64,000 nt of DNA, taken from contig CAVZVZ010000005.1 of the NCBI GenBank assembly GCA_963778895.1, forward strand, positions 62,001-126,000, given 5' to 3'. Positions within the stretch are counted from its first letter, which is position 1. Each line of letters opens with the position of its first letter. This stretch comes from CAVZVZ01 sp963778895 (lineage in GTDB: Bacteria; Actinomycetota; Acidimicrobiia; Acidimicrobiales; Acidimicrobilacustridaceae). Positions 8,977 through 18,269 of the stretch are shown one piece after another. Made by a program: the position numbers and the translations under genes. The notes beneath the pieces were generated by a model. The model saw only the letters and a list, made by a program, of their open reading frames with translations, ran no database searches and had not been told where the DNA came from.

Positions 8977-11607
8977 ATGTGGCAGTTTGGACCGATGGGC
9001 CGCGTTCCGACTTATGGGGCGACGTTGCTGATGGAGCCTAGGGTGCCGGCGTCGATGGTGGTCCGCCCCCGACTCGATGTCGCCCTCAATCGAATACCGC
9101 CGGGCGGAATCGGTCTGGTGGTGGCGCCGGCGGGGTCGGGGAAGTCTGTCCTTCTCGGGCAGTGGATGCGGTGTTCGGCCGTTGCGGCTTGCCACGTGCG
9201 GGTCACGCCAGCGCACGACGATCCCGTCGTATTTGCCCGAGCCTTGACCTCGGCCATCGCCTCGGTCGCTCCCGACTTCGATCCGCTCGTCGCGAATTCG
9301 GTGAATGCTGCGGGACCGGACCTAGGGACGGTGTTCGTCAGCCAGCTCCTCGTAGGACTCGAGGAGTTCGATCGCGAGCTGGTGCTGGTGCTCGACGACG
9401 TGCACCGGCTCGTCAACAGGGCCATGTGGGCCGACCTTGACCAGCTCATCGAACGGCTTCCCGACAACGTGAGACTCGTCCTCAGCGCCCGATGGGACCC
9501 GCTGGTGAGCATCCAGTCGCTCCGACTCATGTCCCGGCTGGTCGAGATCCGAGCAAACGACTTGGCCTTCAACGCCGATGAAGGCCGAGACCTGATCGAA
9601 GCGGTCTCGGGCCGTTCGCTCACCGCCGCCCAGGGCGACGCGTTGGTTACTCGGACGGACGGGTGGGCAGCGGGCCTGAAGCTCGCGTCGATCTCGCTCC
9701 AACGATTCGCCGACATGGACGCGTTCATCGCCGGCTTCACGGGCAGCAACAAGCTGATCGCCGACTACCTCGCCGAGGAGGTCATCGATGACCTCGAGCC
9801 CGAGGTACGGCACTTCCTTCTGCACACGTCGGTTCTGGAGTGGCTGAGCGCCGATGTGTGCGACGCGGTCACCGGAGACAATGACGCCGAAGAGATGCTC
9901 AACTTGCTGGCCCGCCGCTCGCTGTTCTTGGTACATCCGGAGCGCAGCGGTGATCAACTTCGCTACCACCATCTCTTCGCGGACCTGCTGCGCTACCGGC
10001 TACGGGCCACCGAACCGGGCGAGGAACCTCGGCTGCGCCGGCGCGCCGCTGCCTTCCTCCTCGGCCAGGACCGGTTGGCCGATGCCATCGAGCAACTTCT
10101 CGCCGCAGGCGACGGAGGTCGGGTGGTACGGGTGATTGTCGAGCGGGGGCAAGGCTTCTTCGAACGTGAGGAGACCTCGACGCTCGTACGTTGGCTGACG
10201 ACAGCACAGGCGCAAAGCCCCGATCTGCCGGTCGCGCTCGAGGTCAATCTCCTCGCCGCGCAGCTCTCCGCGCACGACACCGGGGCGGCCGTGGAAACCT
10301 ACCGGCGACTACGCCGCCGAACCGATCTCGACGCCGGAGAAGCCGCGGCGGTGGCCGCGCTGTACGCGTGCCTCGGTCTGAACGACCTTCCCTCGAGCGA
10401 GGTTCACCGGACCGCGAACGAGGCGATCGGGCTCCTCGGGACCTCCGATGTGATCGCAGACTTCCTGGGCATCGGCGGGCGCGACAGCGTTGAGTTCCTC
10501 GCCTCGTCCATGCGCGCGCTGGCGTGGCTCCACGACGGCGAGCTAGCGGAGAGCGCCCGAGGTTTCGAAGCTGTCCTCGACCTACCGGGAGCCCAGTACC
10601 GGCTTTGGCGGGTCTTCGCGCTCGGCGGGCTCGCTCTCTCGCTCGCGCTCGCCGGGCGCAACACGGACGCCAACGCGGCCGCCGACACTGCCATCAACCT
10701 CGCCGAGGCAAACGGCATCGCGCACCATCACGGTCTGGCGTACTCTCACTTCGCGCTCGCCCGGGTCTCCTTGGACCAACGCGACCGCACCGCCGCCACC
10801 TATCACCTACACCAATCCGAATCTCGGGTCCTCCGCTCGGGTCGCGCTGCGTTGCGCAGCCTCCAACAGCTGTTGCGGATCGAACACCTCACCACCACCG
10901 TCGGACCACGCCGAACGTTGCACGAACTTCGGTCGTCGGCGCGAGTCACGTTCGAGCCGACCCTGTTCGTCGAGCTCCGACGAGCCCAAGAGGTTCAGCT
11001 GCTGATTTCTTCAGAGATGCTCGGCCAAGCTCGCGCACTCGCCGAGAGCGACCCGCGCACGCCGCACCTGCTGCCCGCGATCATCGAGCTGGAGCTCGCC
11101 ACAGGGGATCTCGGAGCCGCCCGACGCGCCCTCGATCGGTGGGATCACCAGCACGAGCCACGCCCGACCATCGAGCGACTGCTCGGCACCGTCGCCGTAC
11201 TGAGCGCAGAGGGCAGAGCGAAGCCGGCCGAGATCGCTCTCCGCGACGCTCTCGACCGCGCCGAACCTGAGCTCCTCCGGCAACCCTTCCTCGCCCACCC
11301 GGCCGTCATGCGCATCCTGCTCCACGAGGCCCAGCGCGACTCCCAGACCTTCGCCCGATCAATCCTGCAGGTAGCGGCCGCCGAGCAGCGGCGCGACTCC
11401 CAGGAACAGCTCATCGAACCGCTGACCGACCGGGAACGCGAGATCCTCGACTACCTACCGACCCGGCTCCCGAACACCGAGATCGCATCGCACCTGTATG
11501 TCTCGGTCAATACGCTCAAAAGTCACCTGCGCCACATCTACGCCAAACTCGCGGCGACCAACCGCGATGAGGCCGTCACCCGTGCGCGGAGCCTCGGGCT
11601 CCTGTGA
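8977..11607 (+). CDS. LAL-type (MalT-like) LuxR family regulator
   Basis: Large ATP-binding LuxR transcriptional regulator of 876 residues. Walker A is APAGSGKS at residues 50-57; Walker B is LVLVLDDVH near residue 137. The middle is TPR-like (about 340-780). The C-terminal LuxR HTH is at about residues 810-872 (LTDREREILDYLPTRLPNTE, then SVNTLKSHLRHIYAKL). Such proteins are signal-responsive activators whose ATPase gates DNA binding. The first ATG is 8977; ATG at 8995 or 9031 is equally possible. Small stress-type genes follow downstream and may be targets. Confidence 0.9.
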   Translation: MWQFGPMGRVPTYGATLLMEPRVPASMVVRPRLDVALNRIPPGGIGLVVAPAGSGKSVLLGQWMRCSAVAACHVRVTPAHDDPVVFARALTSAIASVAPDFDPLVANSVNAAGPDLGTVFVSQLLVGLEEFDRELVLVLDDVHRLVNRAMWADLDQLIERLPDNVRLVLSARWDPLVSIQSLRLMSRLVEIRANDLAFNADEGRDLIEAVSGRSLTAAQGDALVTRTDGWAAGLKLASISLQRFADMDAFIAGFTGSNKLIADYLAEEVIDDLEPEVRHFLLHTSVLEWLSADVCDAVTGDNDAEEMLNLLARRSLFLVHPERSGDQLRYHHLFADLLRYRLRATEPGEEPRLRRRAAAFLLGQDRLADAIEQLLAAGDGGRVVRVIVERGQGFFEREETSTLVRWLTTAQAQSPDLPVALEVNLLAAQLSAHDTGAAVETYRRLRRRTDLDAGEAAAVAALYACLGLNDLPSSEVHRTANEAIGLLGTSDVIADFLGIGGRDSVEFLASSMRALAWLHDGELAESARGFEAVLDLPGAQYRLWRVFALGGLALSLALAGRNTDANAAADTAINLAEANGIAHHHGLAYSHFALARVSLDQRDRTAATYHLHQSESRVLRSGRAALRSLQQLLRIEHLTTTVGPRRTLHELRSSARVTFEPTLFVELRRAQEVQLLISSEMLGQARALAESDPRTPHLLPAIIELELATGDLGAARRALDRWDHQHEPRPTIERLLGTVAVLSAEGRAKPAEIALRDALDRAEPELLRQPFLAHPAVMRILLHEAQRDSQTFARSILQVAAAEQRRDSQEQLIEPLTDREREILDYLPTRLPNTEIASHLYVSVNTLKSHLRHIYAKLAATNRDEAVTRARSLGLL

Positions 11608-11765
11608 CGCCCTGTCCGTGGCGGTCCTCACCGCCGCTTGGCGGCTCATCGGGTTGGCCCGCGTCACCGATCGAACCAGGAGTCATCCTCCGCGGGCGAT
11701 GTGCTACCCGCGCCGGCCGTCGTACGGTCCGGAGGGCCACTGACTGGCCCGAAGGGACCGACCCG

Positions 11766-11972
11766 ATGCCCATTCGTTATGAGATCGTCGTGACAGGTGA
11801 TGTTGGACCAACCGTGCTTGGCGCCCTCGCCTGGTTCGAACTGCAGCCCAGCCCGGCCGGGACCTCTCGCTTGATCGGAACCGTGGCCGACCCTGCGGCG
11901 CTGCACGGGGTGCTGCACCGGCTCACCGACCTACGCGTCGAGCTCATCGAGCTGCGCCGACTCGCCGATTGA
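11766..11972 (+). CDS. Small hypothetical protein
   Basis: A 68-residue protein (MPIRYEIVVTGDVGPTVLGA and an Arg/Glu/Leu-rich C-terminus LHRLTDLRVELIELRRL). It looks like a compact alpha/beta fold without signal or membrane segment. A purine-rich ribosome-binding site (GAAGGGA) precedes the ATG at 11766. I do not recognise a named family. It sits in a run of small same-strand genes after the LAL regulator. Confidence 0.6.
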   Translation: MPIRYEIVVTGDVGPTVLGALAWFELQPSPAGTSRLIGTVADPAALHGVLHRLTDLRVELIELRRLAD

Positions 11973-12077
11973 CAGGATCACCCCTGGAGGATGATGCGGA
12001 TGCCCGGCTCCGAGCCGATGATGGTCAGACATCGCTGCAGCCGGGACCCCGGCTGTGAGGCCAGAAGAAGGAACACC

Positions 12078-12413
12078 ATGACAGACGAAGGCTCAACCGA
12101 AGAACATCCCCTGCTCGACGCCGTCATCGGGATGAACGCGGTGTCGATCGAGCTGACCGATCTGGATGACCGAGAACTGATGCTGGTTCGACTGGCGGCC
12201 CTTGTCGCGGTCGAGGCTCCAGTGTCCTCTTACTTCTTCAACATCGGCGGCGCCGCTGACACGAGCCTGACGCTCGAGGATGCGCGGAGCATTCTCGTCG
12301 CCGTCGCCCCGATCGTCGGTGCGCCACGAGTGATCTCAGCCGCCGCAACCATCGCAGAGACTCTAGGGCTGGCGGTGGCCATCGACGACGCCCTCCAGAC
12401 CACTGACAGCTGA
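12078..12413 (+). CDS. Carboxymuconolactone decarboxylase-like protein without the CxxC
   Basis: A 111-residue, all-helical protein matching the CMD/AhpD-like pattern (DRELMLVRLAALVAVEAPVS, then TLEDARSILVAVAPIVGAPR). In AhpD-type enzymes a CxxC with a nearby His is catalytic. Here the equivalent position reads PVSSYFF and has no cysteine, so peroxidase chemistry is unlikely; similar Cys-free members occur in actinobacteria. The start at 12078 has the ribosome-binding site AGAAGGAA. The function is unknown, perhaps stress-related from its neighbours. Confidence 0.75.
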   Translation: MTDEGSTEEHPLLDAVIGMNAVSIELTDLDDRELMLVRLAALVAVEAPVSSYFFNIGGAADTSLTLEDARSILVAVAPIVGAPRVISAAATIAETLGLAVAIDDALQTTDS

Positions 12414-12524
12414 ATCGACGACCGACGCAACGGTTGACGAAGGCAGTCCACGGACGACGACGATTCTAAGTAGAAACGATTGGTCGCCCCACGGCGACAC
12501 GAACTTCCGGGAGATCACAAGACA

Positions 12525-13053
12525 ATGGCTATGGACACGTTCATCGCGTACGCAGGCGTCTACTCAGATGTCGAGGCAGCGAAGGCCGACTACCAGGCAG
12601 TCCACGACCTTCATATGAAGGAGAACCTGATCGATGCGTACGACGCCGCAGTCATCGAACGCAAGGACAACGGCAAGGTCAAGATCGTCAAGAAGCACGA
12701 AACCCCGACCCGAGTGGGCGGTGTGGGAGGCGGCGCGGTGGGTCTCGCTACCGGTCTCGTCATCGCCTTGTTCCCCGCCGCCGCCATCGGCGGTGGGCTG
12801 CTGCTCGGCACGACTGGTGTCGGCGCTGCGCTCGGCGCGGTCGCCGGCCACGCTGCGGCAGGAATGAGCCGCAAGGATCTGAAAGAGCTGGGCGAGCAGC
12901 TCGACACGGGTCAGGCCGGCCTCGTGGTCGTCGGTGTCTCCGACATGGGCGCCAAGATCGAATCGGCCATGAAGGGTGCCGACAAGATCGAGCAGAAGCA
13001 GATTCGAGGCCGACGTCGACGACATCGCCAAGGACGCCCAGGCCGACACCTGA
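12525..13053 (+). CDS. DUF1269-like membrane-associated protein, frameshift near the 3' end
   Basis: N-terminal alpha/beta half (FIAYAGVYSDVEAAKADYQ, DAAVIERKDNGKVKIVKK) followed by a Gly/Ala-rich hydrophobic hairpin and KELGEQLDTGQAGLVVVGVS, the layout of DUF1269 proteins. After KIEQKQI the frame runs into Arg-rich sequence. Removing one C at about 13005 gives the expected acidic tail EADVDDIAKDAQADT ending at TGA 13051-13053. The start ATG at 12525 follows a CGGGAGA ribosome-binding site. Its role is unknown; it belongs to the same cluster of small stress-type genes. Confidence 0.75.
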
Positions 13054-13159
13054 GGCCGGTAACGCGCTCGACCGCTGCCCGCCGACTGCCCGACCTGGAG
13101 CCTGATGAGCCATCTGAACGAGCGCATCGCCTCCGCCCGCCCACGGCAGGGTCACTCAG

Positions 13160-14809
13160 GTGAAGCGGTGGTTGCCGTTGGTGGCGTTGGCCACGGCGCA
13201 GTTCGTGATGGTCCTGGACCAGTCGGTCATGAATGTCTCGATCAGTCAGCTCGTGGCCGACTTCCACACGACCGTCACGGTGATCCAGGCGGTCATCACT
13301 TTGTATTGCCTGGTGATGGCGATGCTCATGCTTACCGGCGCCAAGATCGGTGACATCATCGGCCGTCGCCGAGCGTTCACGATCGGGCTCGTCATCTACG
13401 GCTGCGGGTCGGCGATGACCGCGGTCTCCCAGTCGGTGCCGGTTCTGGCGCTGGGGTGGTCTGGTCTGGAGGGCATCGGCGCTGCGCTTGTGCTGCCGGC
13501 GATGGCCGCGCTGATCGCGGGGAACTACCAGAGCAACGACCGCAAGGCTGCGTACGCGGTCGTCGGTGGGATGGCCGGCGCGGGCATCGCGATCGGTCCC
13601 ATTGTCGGGGGATGGGCCACCACCAATCTCTCGTGGCGGGTCGTGTTCGTCGGTGAGGTCGTCCTCGTGCTGTTCATCCTCGCCATGTCCCGCTTCGTGG
13701 CCGACGCCGCTCGCCCGGAACGGATCCCGCGGCTCGACTATGTGGGCAGCGTCCTTTCCGCGGTGGGCCTGGGCGCCATCGTGCTCGGGGCGCTGCAGTC
13801 CACGACGTGGGGTTGGCTGCGTCCGAAAGACTCCCCGATCGAGCCGTTCGGGTTCTCGATCACCCCCTTCGTCATCGCCGGTGGTGTCGCCCTCCTGTGG
13901 GCGTTCGTGCGCTGGGAACAGCACCGCGAGGCGAACGGCGCCGACCCACTCGTGCACCTCAACCTCGTGAAGATTCCGCCGGTGCGCTCCGGGCTGGGGG
14001 GGATGTTCACCCAGAACCTGATCCTCATGGGCGTCTTCTTCACCATCCCGCTCTACCTACAGCTCGTCCTGGGACTCAACGCCCTCGATACCGGGATCAA
14101 GATGTTGCCGGTCTCCGTGGCCATGCTCGTTGCTTCCGCCATGGGCTCGCGTCTGTCGAACCGTTTTCCGGTGCGCTCCATCGTCCGTGCCGGCCTGTGG
14201 ATCGCCATCGCCGGTGTGGTCGCTCTACTCGCCACCATCAAGCCCGACCTCAACGGCCCCGCGTTCGCGATCTCGATGGCCCTACTCGGAGCCGGGATGG
14301 GCCTGATGATCTCCCAGCTCGGCAACGTCGTGCAGTCCTCCGTCGACGCATCCGGGCGCGGGGAAGCTGGCGGCCTGCAGTTCACCGGTCAACAACTCGG
14401 CTCTTCGTTGGGTGTGGCCCTGATCGGCTCGATCGTGCTCACCGGCCTGACCGCAGGCTTCGTGGCCAAGGTTGAAGCCGACGAACGAGTCGCACCGGAG
14501 GTCGCAGCCCAGGTGAGCGTCGCGTCCGGGAGCGGCGTCGACTTCGTCGCCTCCGGCGACATCGAGTCCGCGGCCCAGGCCGCCGGGCTCGACGACGCCA
14601 CCACCCAGGCCGTCGTCGATGACTATGAGCAAGCGCAGCTCAACGCGCTCAAGGTCGGCCTCCTCGCCGTCGCCTTCCTCGCCTTCGTTTCCTTGCTCAC
14701 CACCCGCAACCTCCCGAGCAAGATCACGACGTCGGACGAAGAACCCGCCGATGAAGCAACCGACAGTCCAGCCCGTACCGGCAAGCCCGACCGTTCGAGC
14801 ATCCCATGA
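13160..14809 (+). CDS. MFS drug efflux transporter, DHA2/EmrB type
   Basis: A 549-residue inner-membrane transporter with about 14 predicted spans. Motif A-like GAKIGDIIGRRRAF lies between spans 2 and 3, and the antiporter motif C-type GIAIGPIVGGW in span 5. The N-terminus ATAQFVMVLDQSVMNVSISQ is typical of EmrB/QacA proton-driven drug exporters. Substrate unknown. The start is GTG at 13160. Its stop overlaps the next gene (ATGA), so the two are translationally coupled. Confidence 0.9.
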   Translation: MKRWLPLVALATAQFVMVLDQSVMNVSISQLVADFHTTVTVIQAVITLYCLVMAMLMLTGAKIGDIIGRRRAFTIGLVIYGCGSAMTAVSQSVPVLALGWSGLEGIGAALVLPAMAALIAGNYQSNDRKAAYAVVGGMAGAGIAIGPIVGGWATTNLSWRVVFVGEVVLVLFILAMSRFVADAARPERIPRLDYVGSVLSAVGLGAIVLGALQSTTWGWLRPKDSPIEPFGFSITPFVIAGGVALLWAFVRWEQHREANGADPLVHLNLVKIPPVRSGLGGMFTQNLILMGVFFTIPLYLQLVLGLNALDTGIKMLPVSVAMLVASAMGSRLSNRFPVRSIVRAGLWIAIAGVVALLATIKPDLNGPAFAISMALLGAGMGLMISQLGNVVQSSVDASGRGEAGGLQFTGQQLGSSLGVALIGSIVLTGLTAGFVAKVEADERVAPEVAAQVSVASGSGVDFVASGDIESAAQAAGLDDATTQAVVDDYEQAQLNALKVGLLAVAFLAFVSLLTTRNLPSKITTSDEEPADEATDSPARTGKPDRSSIP

Positions 14810-15525
14810 CCGACCCCTCGGATGCTGACGACGGGCCAGACTCATCCGCAGCTTCTCCAGACCTTCCTGGTCGGGGCCGTCGGGCTACGGGCCGGGCTCG
14901 GCTCACCAGCCCGGAGCGGGTGGTGATGCTCACTGACGGCGTGTTCGCCATCGTGCTCACCCTCCTCGTGCTCGAAATCGCCGTACCAGAGAACCTCTCG
15001 GAGCAATCGCTGCGGCACGTGCTCGAGGAATTGCGTCCGACCGTGCTGGCGTGGGTGATCAGCTTCTTGATCACCGGGATGTACTGGGTCGCCCACCGGG
15101 ACCTGTTCCTGCGGGTAGCAGCGGTGACCCGCGATCTTGTTTGGCTGAACCTGCTGTTCCTACTGCCGGTGGGCCTCATCCCGTTCGCATCGTCCCTGCT
15201 CGGCAAGTACTCCGAAGACGCCATCGCGTTACAGCTGTACGGGTTCGTCTTGATCGTCGCCACGATCATGCGCCTTGTCCTGTACTCCTATGTGGTCCGG
15301 CGCCCGGAGTTGCTGTCTACGGGCCAGACCCCGGACCGCATCGGACTGGGCCTGAGCATCGCCGGTGCGCCCATCGTCATCTACGCCATCGCAATGGCCG
15401 TCGCCGGTGCTTCGACCACCGCTAGCTTGATCCTCTACTTCTCCGTGCCCATCTTGTACTTCCTTCTCGTAACCCTCCTACGCGATCGCAAAGGCACCCG
15501 GTCCGAGGCGGACGAGTTCACATGA
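14806..15525 (+). CDS. TMEM175-family potassium channel-like membrane protein (DUF1211)
   Basis: A 239-residue membrane protein with about six hydrophobic segments. Span 1 carries LTDGVFAIVLTLLVLEI, a variant of the FSDxxFAI-type signature that lines the pore in TMEM175 channels. Bacterial members act as K+-permeable channels in a tetramer of single-repeat subunits; transport by this protein is inferred only. The first 35 residues are polar and likely cytosolic. Translation is coupled to the MFS gene by a 4-bp overlap. Confidence 0.85.
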   Translation: MTDPSDADDGPDSSAASPDLPGRGRRATGRARLTSPERVVMLTDGVFAIVLTLLVLEIAVPENLSEQSLRHVLEELRPTVLAWVISFLITGMYWVAHRDLFLRVAAVTRDLVWLNLLFLLPVGLIPFASSLLGKYSEDAIALQLYGFVLIVATIMRLVLYSYVVRRPELLSTGQTPDRIGLGLSIAGAPIVIYAIAMAVAGASTTASLILYFSVPILYFLLVTLLRDRKGTRSEADEFT

Positions 15526-15564
15526 CGCCAGCCGCACTACGACCAAACTGACGAGGAGCCCAAC

Positions 15565-16098
15565 ATGACCGAGAACCTTAGCCACGCAACCATCTCCCCG
15601 CCACCAGCGCGATCGCGATCGGGCTCGCTCCGTGGAGTCCGCGTGGGCCTGCGCTGCGCCGCAATCTGTTGCATTGCGGTGATGGCCGCGAGCTTGGTGG
15701 GATGCAGTTCGTCCAAAACATCGTCGAGCTCGACCACCGTGGCGTCAGCCACGACCTACCCCTCCGACAAACAAGAGCTCTGCACAGCCCGCGATCAGCT
15801 GCAGACCTCCATCAGCGCGCTTACGAACCCCGCGCTGCTCACCAGCGGCGCATCAGGAATCACCGCAGCGGTCAGCCAAGTCAAGACGTCGCTCGCGAGT
15901 GTCAAGACGGCCGCAAAGCAGGACTACCAGCAACAGATCCAAGCGTTGCAGACCTCACTCGACGACCTCGACACGGCGACCGGGAACCTGGGCAGCGGAG
16001 GCGTCGCCCAGAACATGACCGCCGTCGGCACTGCCATCGCCGCCGTCGGCACAAACGCGTCCGCACTGCTCACCGAGCTCAACACCACCTGCGGGTGA
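15565..16098 (+). CDS. Putative lipoprotein
   Basis: A 177-residue protein with an Arg-rich N-region, a hydrophobic stretch ICCIAVMAASLVGC and a lipobox SLVGC, followed by a Ser/Thr-rich linker. The mature part is helical (TNPALLTSGASGITAAVSQV and KTAAKQDYQQQIQALQTSLD), suggesting a coiled coil. It is probably anchored outside the membrane. GAGGAG lies just upstream of the ATG. I do not recognise a family beyond the lipoprotein signal. Confidence 0.7.
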   Translation: MTENLSHATISPPPARSRSGSLRGVRVGLRCAAICCIAVMAASLVGCSSSKTSSSSTTVASATTYPSDKQELCTARDQLQTSISALTNPALLTSGASGITAAVSQVKTSLASVKTAAKQDYQQQIQALQTSLDDLDTATGNLGSGGVAQNMTAVGTAIAAVGTNASALLTELNTTCG

Positions 16099-16219
16099 TC
16101 CCCCACCGCCGACCCGAGCCCCGATCCCGCTGGGGAAACACCGAGCGGGAGGACGTCTCGCCCAACCGCTCCAAACGGAACCAGTCCAGCCGACAGCTGG
16201 ACCCAATCAAGGAGGATCC

Positions 16220-16459
16220 ATGTTCGCCTACGACTTCCCGCTACTGAGTGTCTTCTGGTCCCTGTTGATGTTCGCTCTCTTCATACTGTGGATATTCATC
16301 GTGATCTGGTGCTTCATCGACAACTTTGCGCGTCGCGACCACCACGGCTTCGCCAAGGCACTCTGGTTCCTGTTCATCGTCTTCGTGCCCATCATTGGGG
16401 TCTTCTGCTACCTCGTCACCCGCCCGGTCAACGTCGACGTCGTGGTGGTGGACGAGTAG
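16220..16459 (+). CDS. PLDc_N domain membrane protein
   Basis: A 79-residue protein with two hydrophobic spans (about residues 9-33 and 46-67) separated by FIDNFARRDHHGFAKALW, then FVPIIGVFCYLVTRP. This is the pattern of the phospholipase D N-terminal (PLDc_N) domain found as a stand-alone small protein in actinobacteria. There is no catalytic HKD motif. The start is backed by AAGGAGG immediately upstream. It is the last gene of the small stress cluster. Confidence 0.8.
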   Translation: MFAYDFPLLSVFWSLLMFALFILWIFIVIWCFIDNFARRDHHGFAKALWFLFIVFVPIIGVFCYLVTRPVNVDVVVVDE

Positions 16460-16654
16460 CTCGATCCGCCTACATGCGTCGTGGCGGTCGGAGTCGCGAG
16501 CGCCCCGCGGTGATGCTCCCGCCCGCCGCGGGCGGCCCGCACGCCGGGATCGTCAGGTGCGAGAGGTTCCTCTTCCGTGCCCATCGTCCAAAACTCGCGA
16601 ACCTCCGGGATAGCACTGAAGTGACAGGTGACATGGCGGAGAACTCCGGCGATC

Positions 16655-16686
16655 GGATGGCGGGATGGCGGGATGGCGGGATGGCA
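16655..16686. repeat. Four tandem copies of an 8-bp unit
   Basis: The unit GGATGGCG occurs three times in tandem and a fourth time as GGATGGCA (16655-16686). It sits directly in front of the GTG at 16689, where a ribosome-binding site would be expected. Changes in copy number could alter spacing or expression. Confidence 0.85.
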
Positions 16687-16688
16687 GA

Positions 16689-17004
16689 GTGACCGAGATA
16701 CATCGCGTCGACGAATACGAGCATCCCGCCCTGCTATGGCCGCTACGAGAGGCCCATCGACTAGACAAGAAGCTTCGTACCGCCGGCGTGGCTGACGAAT
16801 CGACACGTCGCGACATCTGCACCAACTTCTTCTTCGACATGGCCTACGCGTTCGACGAGGAGCCCGTAGAGAGTGAAGGCCACCCCCTACAGGGTGGAGA
16901 TCGCGTTGAGCGCCGACGACGACAGGTTGCTGCTCCCCGCGGAATCGTTCGACTTCCATGATTACGCCCACGGGGTCGTGGGCGAGGCATTCGGAGACGT
17001 CTAA
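16689..17004 (+). CDS. Hypothetical protein, frameshifted
   Basis: N-terminal part: EHPALLWPLREAHRLDKKLR, then TNFFFDMAYAFDEEPVE. After VESEG the frame changes; dropping one C near 16875 gives TPYRVEIALSADDDRLLLP and a stop at 17002-17004, an acidic beta-rich end. Restored length is about 104 residues. No family recognised. The start is GTG at 16689, preceded by the 8-bp tandem repeat. Confidence 0.5.
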
Positions 17005-17206
17005 CACCCCACCCGCGTAACCACCCCTGGGGGTGCCCCACTTCGCCCCGCTGTCCATGCTCGGCCGGACCGAATGCACCCAGTCGGGAACCTAGGGCTG
17101 GGTGGCCCCAGATGGTGGGTGTATGTGCACCCGTGCGCCCCTTTCCCCGGGTCCCTCGCCGCCAATCCCCGTGGCGCAGGCGCATTCGGAAGTAGGTTGG
17201 GGACCG

Positions 17207-17377
17207 ATGCTTCCGCAGTTCAGGTGGGGTGAAGAGGGTGACCGCGCCGAGGTAGCACGGCGACAGCTTGAGATGGAGCAGTCGGACGAGCTGTATCGGG
17301 AGACTGCGGGGCAGCGCGAGAAGCGTGTCGGTCCGATCCGACGCCTTTGGGCGCGGATAAGGCGTCGGAAGAAGTAG
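17207..17377 (+). CDS. Small basic hypothetical protein
   Basis: A 56-residue frame (MLPQFRWGEEGDRAEVARRQ and a C-terminal RIRRRKK) that could form one long charged helix. A GGTTGGGGA stretch precedes the ATG at 17207. No family recognised; it could be a chance frame. Confidence 0.35.
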   Translation: MLPQFRWGEEGDRAEVARRQLEMEQSDELYRETAGQREKRVGPIRRLWARIRRRKK

Positions 17378-17405
17378 CGGCGTCCCGTGCGGGTCACGTC
17401 TTCTC

Positions 17406-17750
17406 TCATGCTGGTCGCTGCTCAAGAACGCGAAGGCGTAGGGACTCGCTCGCGGGTGTTGTCACTTGTCGAATGTCGACCGTGTTTCCTGAACGACTAG
17501 TCGGCGCTTGGTCTTGTTGGTGGTCTTGATGGTGGTGGGGTCTTCCTCGTGCACCAGTCAGGTCTTCGTCTGACACCAGTCCGTAGTTCTCGTCCACCAG
17601 TCCGTCATGGACTGGTCGCATTGGAGTCACAGTTGGAGTCACGCCCAACGGGGTCATCAATTCGTACACCGTCGCCCGTCGCGGTTCGCCCTTGCGGCTC
17701 GACCCACGCTCAACCAGGCGGAGCCAGCGGCCTTCTTCCGGCGACGGCAT
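17406..17750 (-). pseudogene. Possible fragment of a winged-helix or replication-type protein
   Basis: The frame contains EEGRWLRLVERGSSRKGEPR followed by RATVYELMTPLGVTPTVTP, which looks like the wing and C-terminal tail of a winged-helix domain found at the end of plasmid or phage primase-like proteins. The upstream part of such a gene is missing, because the neighbouring DNA is the leader of the double-HTH gene. Assignment is weak and rests on pattern only. Confidence 0.25.
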
Positions 17751-17837
17751 TGGATGTCAGCCACCGAGCAGACCGGAGTGGCGAAGCTGCGGTTTTCACG
17801 ATGCACGCCGGTTTCTTGCGTCTCACGTTTCTGTGAA

Positions 17838-17867
17838 GTGGACCTTTGGGGACGGCTTTCAAACCCT
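17838..17867 (+). repeat. Conserved 5' element of the double-HTH family, short form
   Basis: GTGGACCTTTGGGGACGG followed by CTTTCAAACCCT joins directly to the HTH reading frame (GTG at 17868). The same 30 bp is found at 28580, 30782 and 33338. Here there is no 141-bp insert and no CGTTGT...ACAACG hairpin upstream. Confidence 0.8.
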
Positions 17868-18236
17868 GTGCAGCGACGGCTCTCCGAAGGCAACGTGCAG
17901 GATCTCGTCCGGTCATACGCCGAGGGTTCATCGATCGATCAGCTGGCTCGGCGCTTCTCCGTTCACAGGACAACGGTGATCAGCCACCTCGACCGGCGCG
18001 GCGTACCGCGCCGGCGAATCGTCCGGAAGCTGACCGACCGTGACGTGAAGCTGGCGGCGGATCAGTATTGGCGCGGCCAATCGCTCAAGGAGGTCGCAGA
18101 GGGATTCGCCGTGGATGCAAGGACGTTGGCTCGGGAGTTCAGCCGCGCCGGAATTGCGACTCGGCCCCGCCGAGGGTGGCCGCCGATCCCCCCGGCCCCG
18201 GATCGTCCTGGTGGAGTTCCATCTTCTACGGCGTGA
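17868..18236 (+). CDS. Double helix-turn-helix protein, family copy B
   Basis: A 122-residue protein with two resolvase-like HTH units: SSIDQLARRFSVHRTTVISH and, after PRRRIVRKLTDRDVK, the unit QSLKEVAEGFAVDARTLARE, then the tail RAGIATRPRRGWPP. It resembles the C-terminal DNA-binding region of serine recombinases but has no catalytic domain. The GTG start at 17868 (VQRRLS) is conserved in copies C and F. The frame is also open upstream through the leader to GTG 17838. DNA binding is inferred; the target is unknown. It is surrounded by gene fragments. Confidence 0.7.
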   Translation: MQRRLSEGNVQDLVRSYAEGSSIDQLARRFSVHRTTVISHLDRRGVPRRRIVRKLTDRDVKLAADQYWRGQSLKEVAEGFAVDARTLAREFSRAGIATRPRRGWPPIPPAPDRPGGVPSSTA

Positions 18237-18269
18237 TGATGTTGAAGACTCGGGAATGGTGGCCCGAGC

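Noticed and set aside
16519..16535. Short GC hairpin GCCCGccgCGGGC after the PLDc_N gene as a terminator
   Set aside because: Only five base pairs and no T-run; such stems are expected by chance at this GC content.
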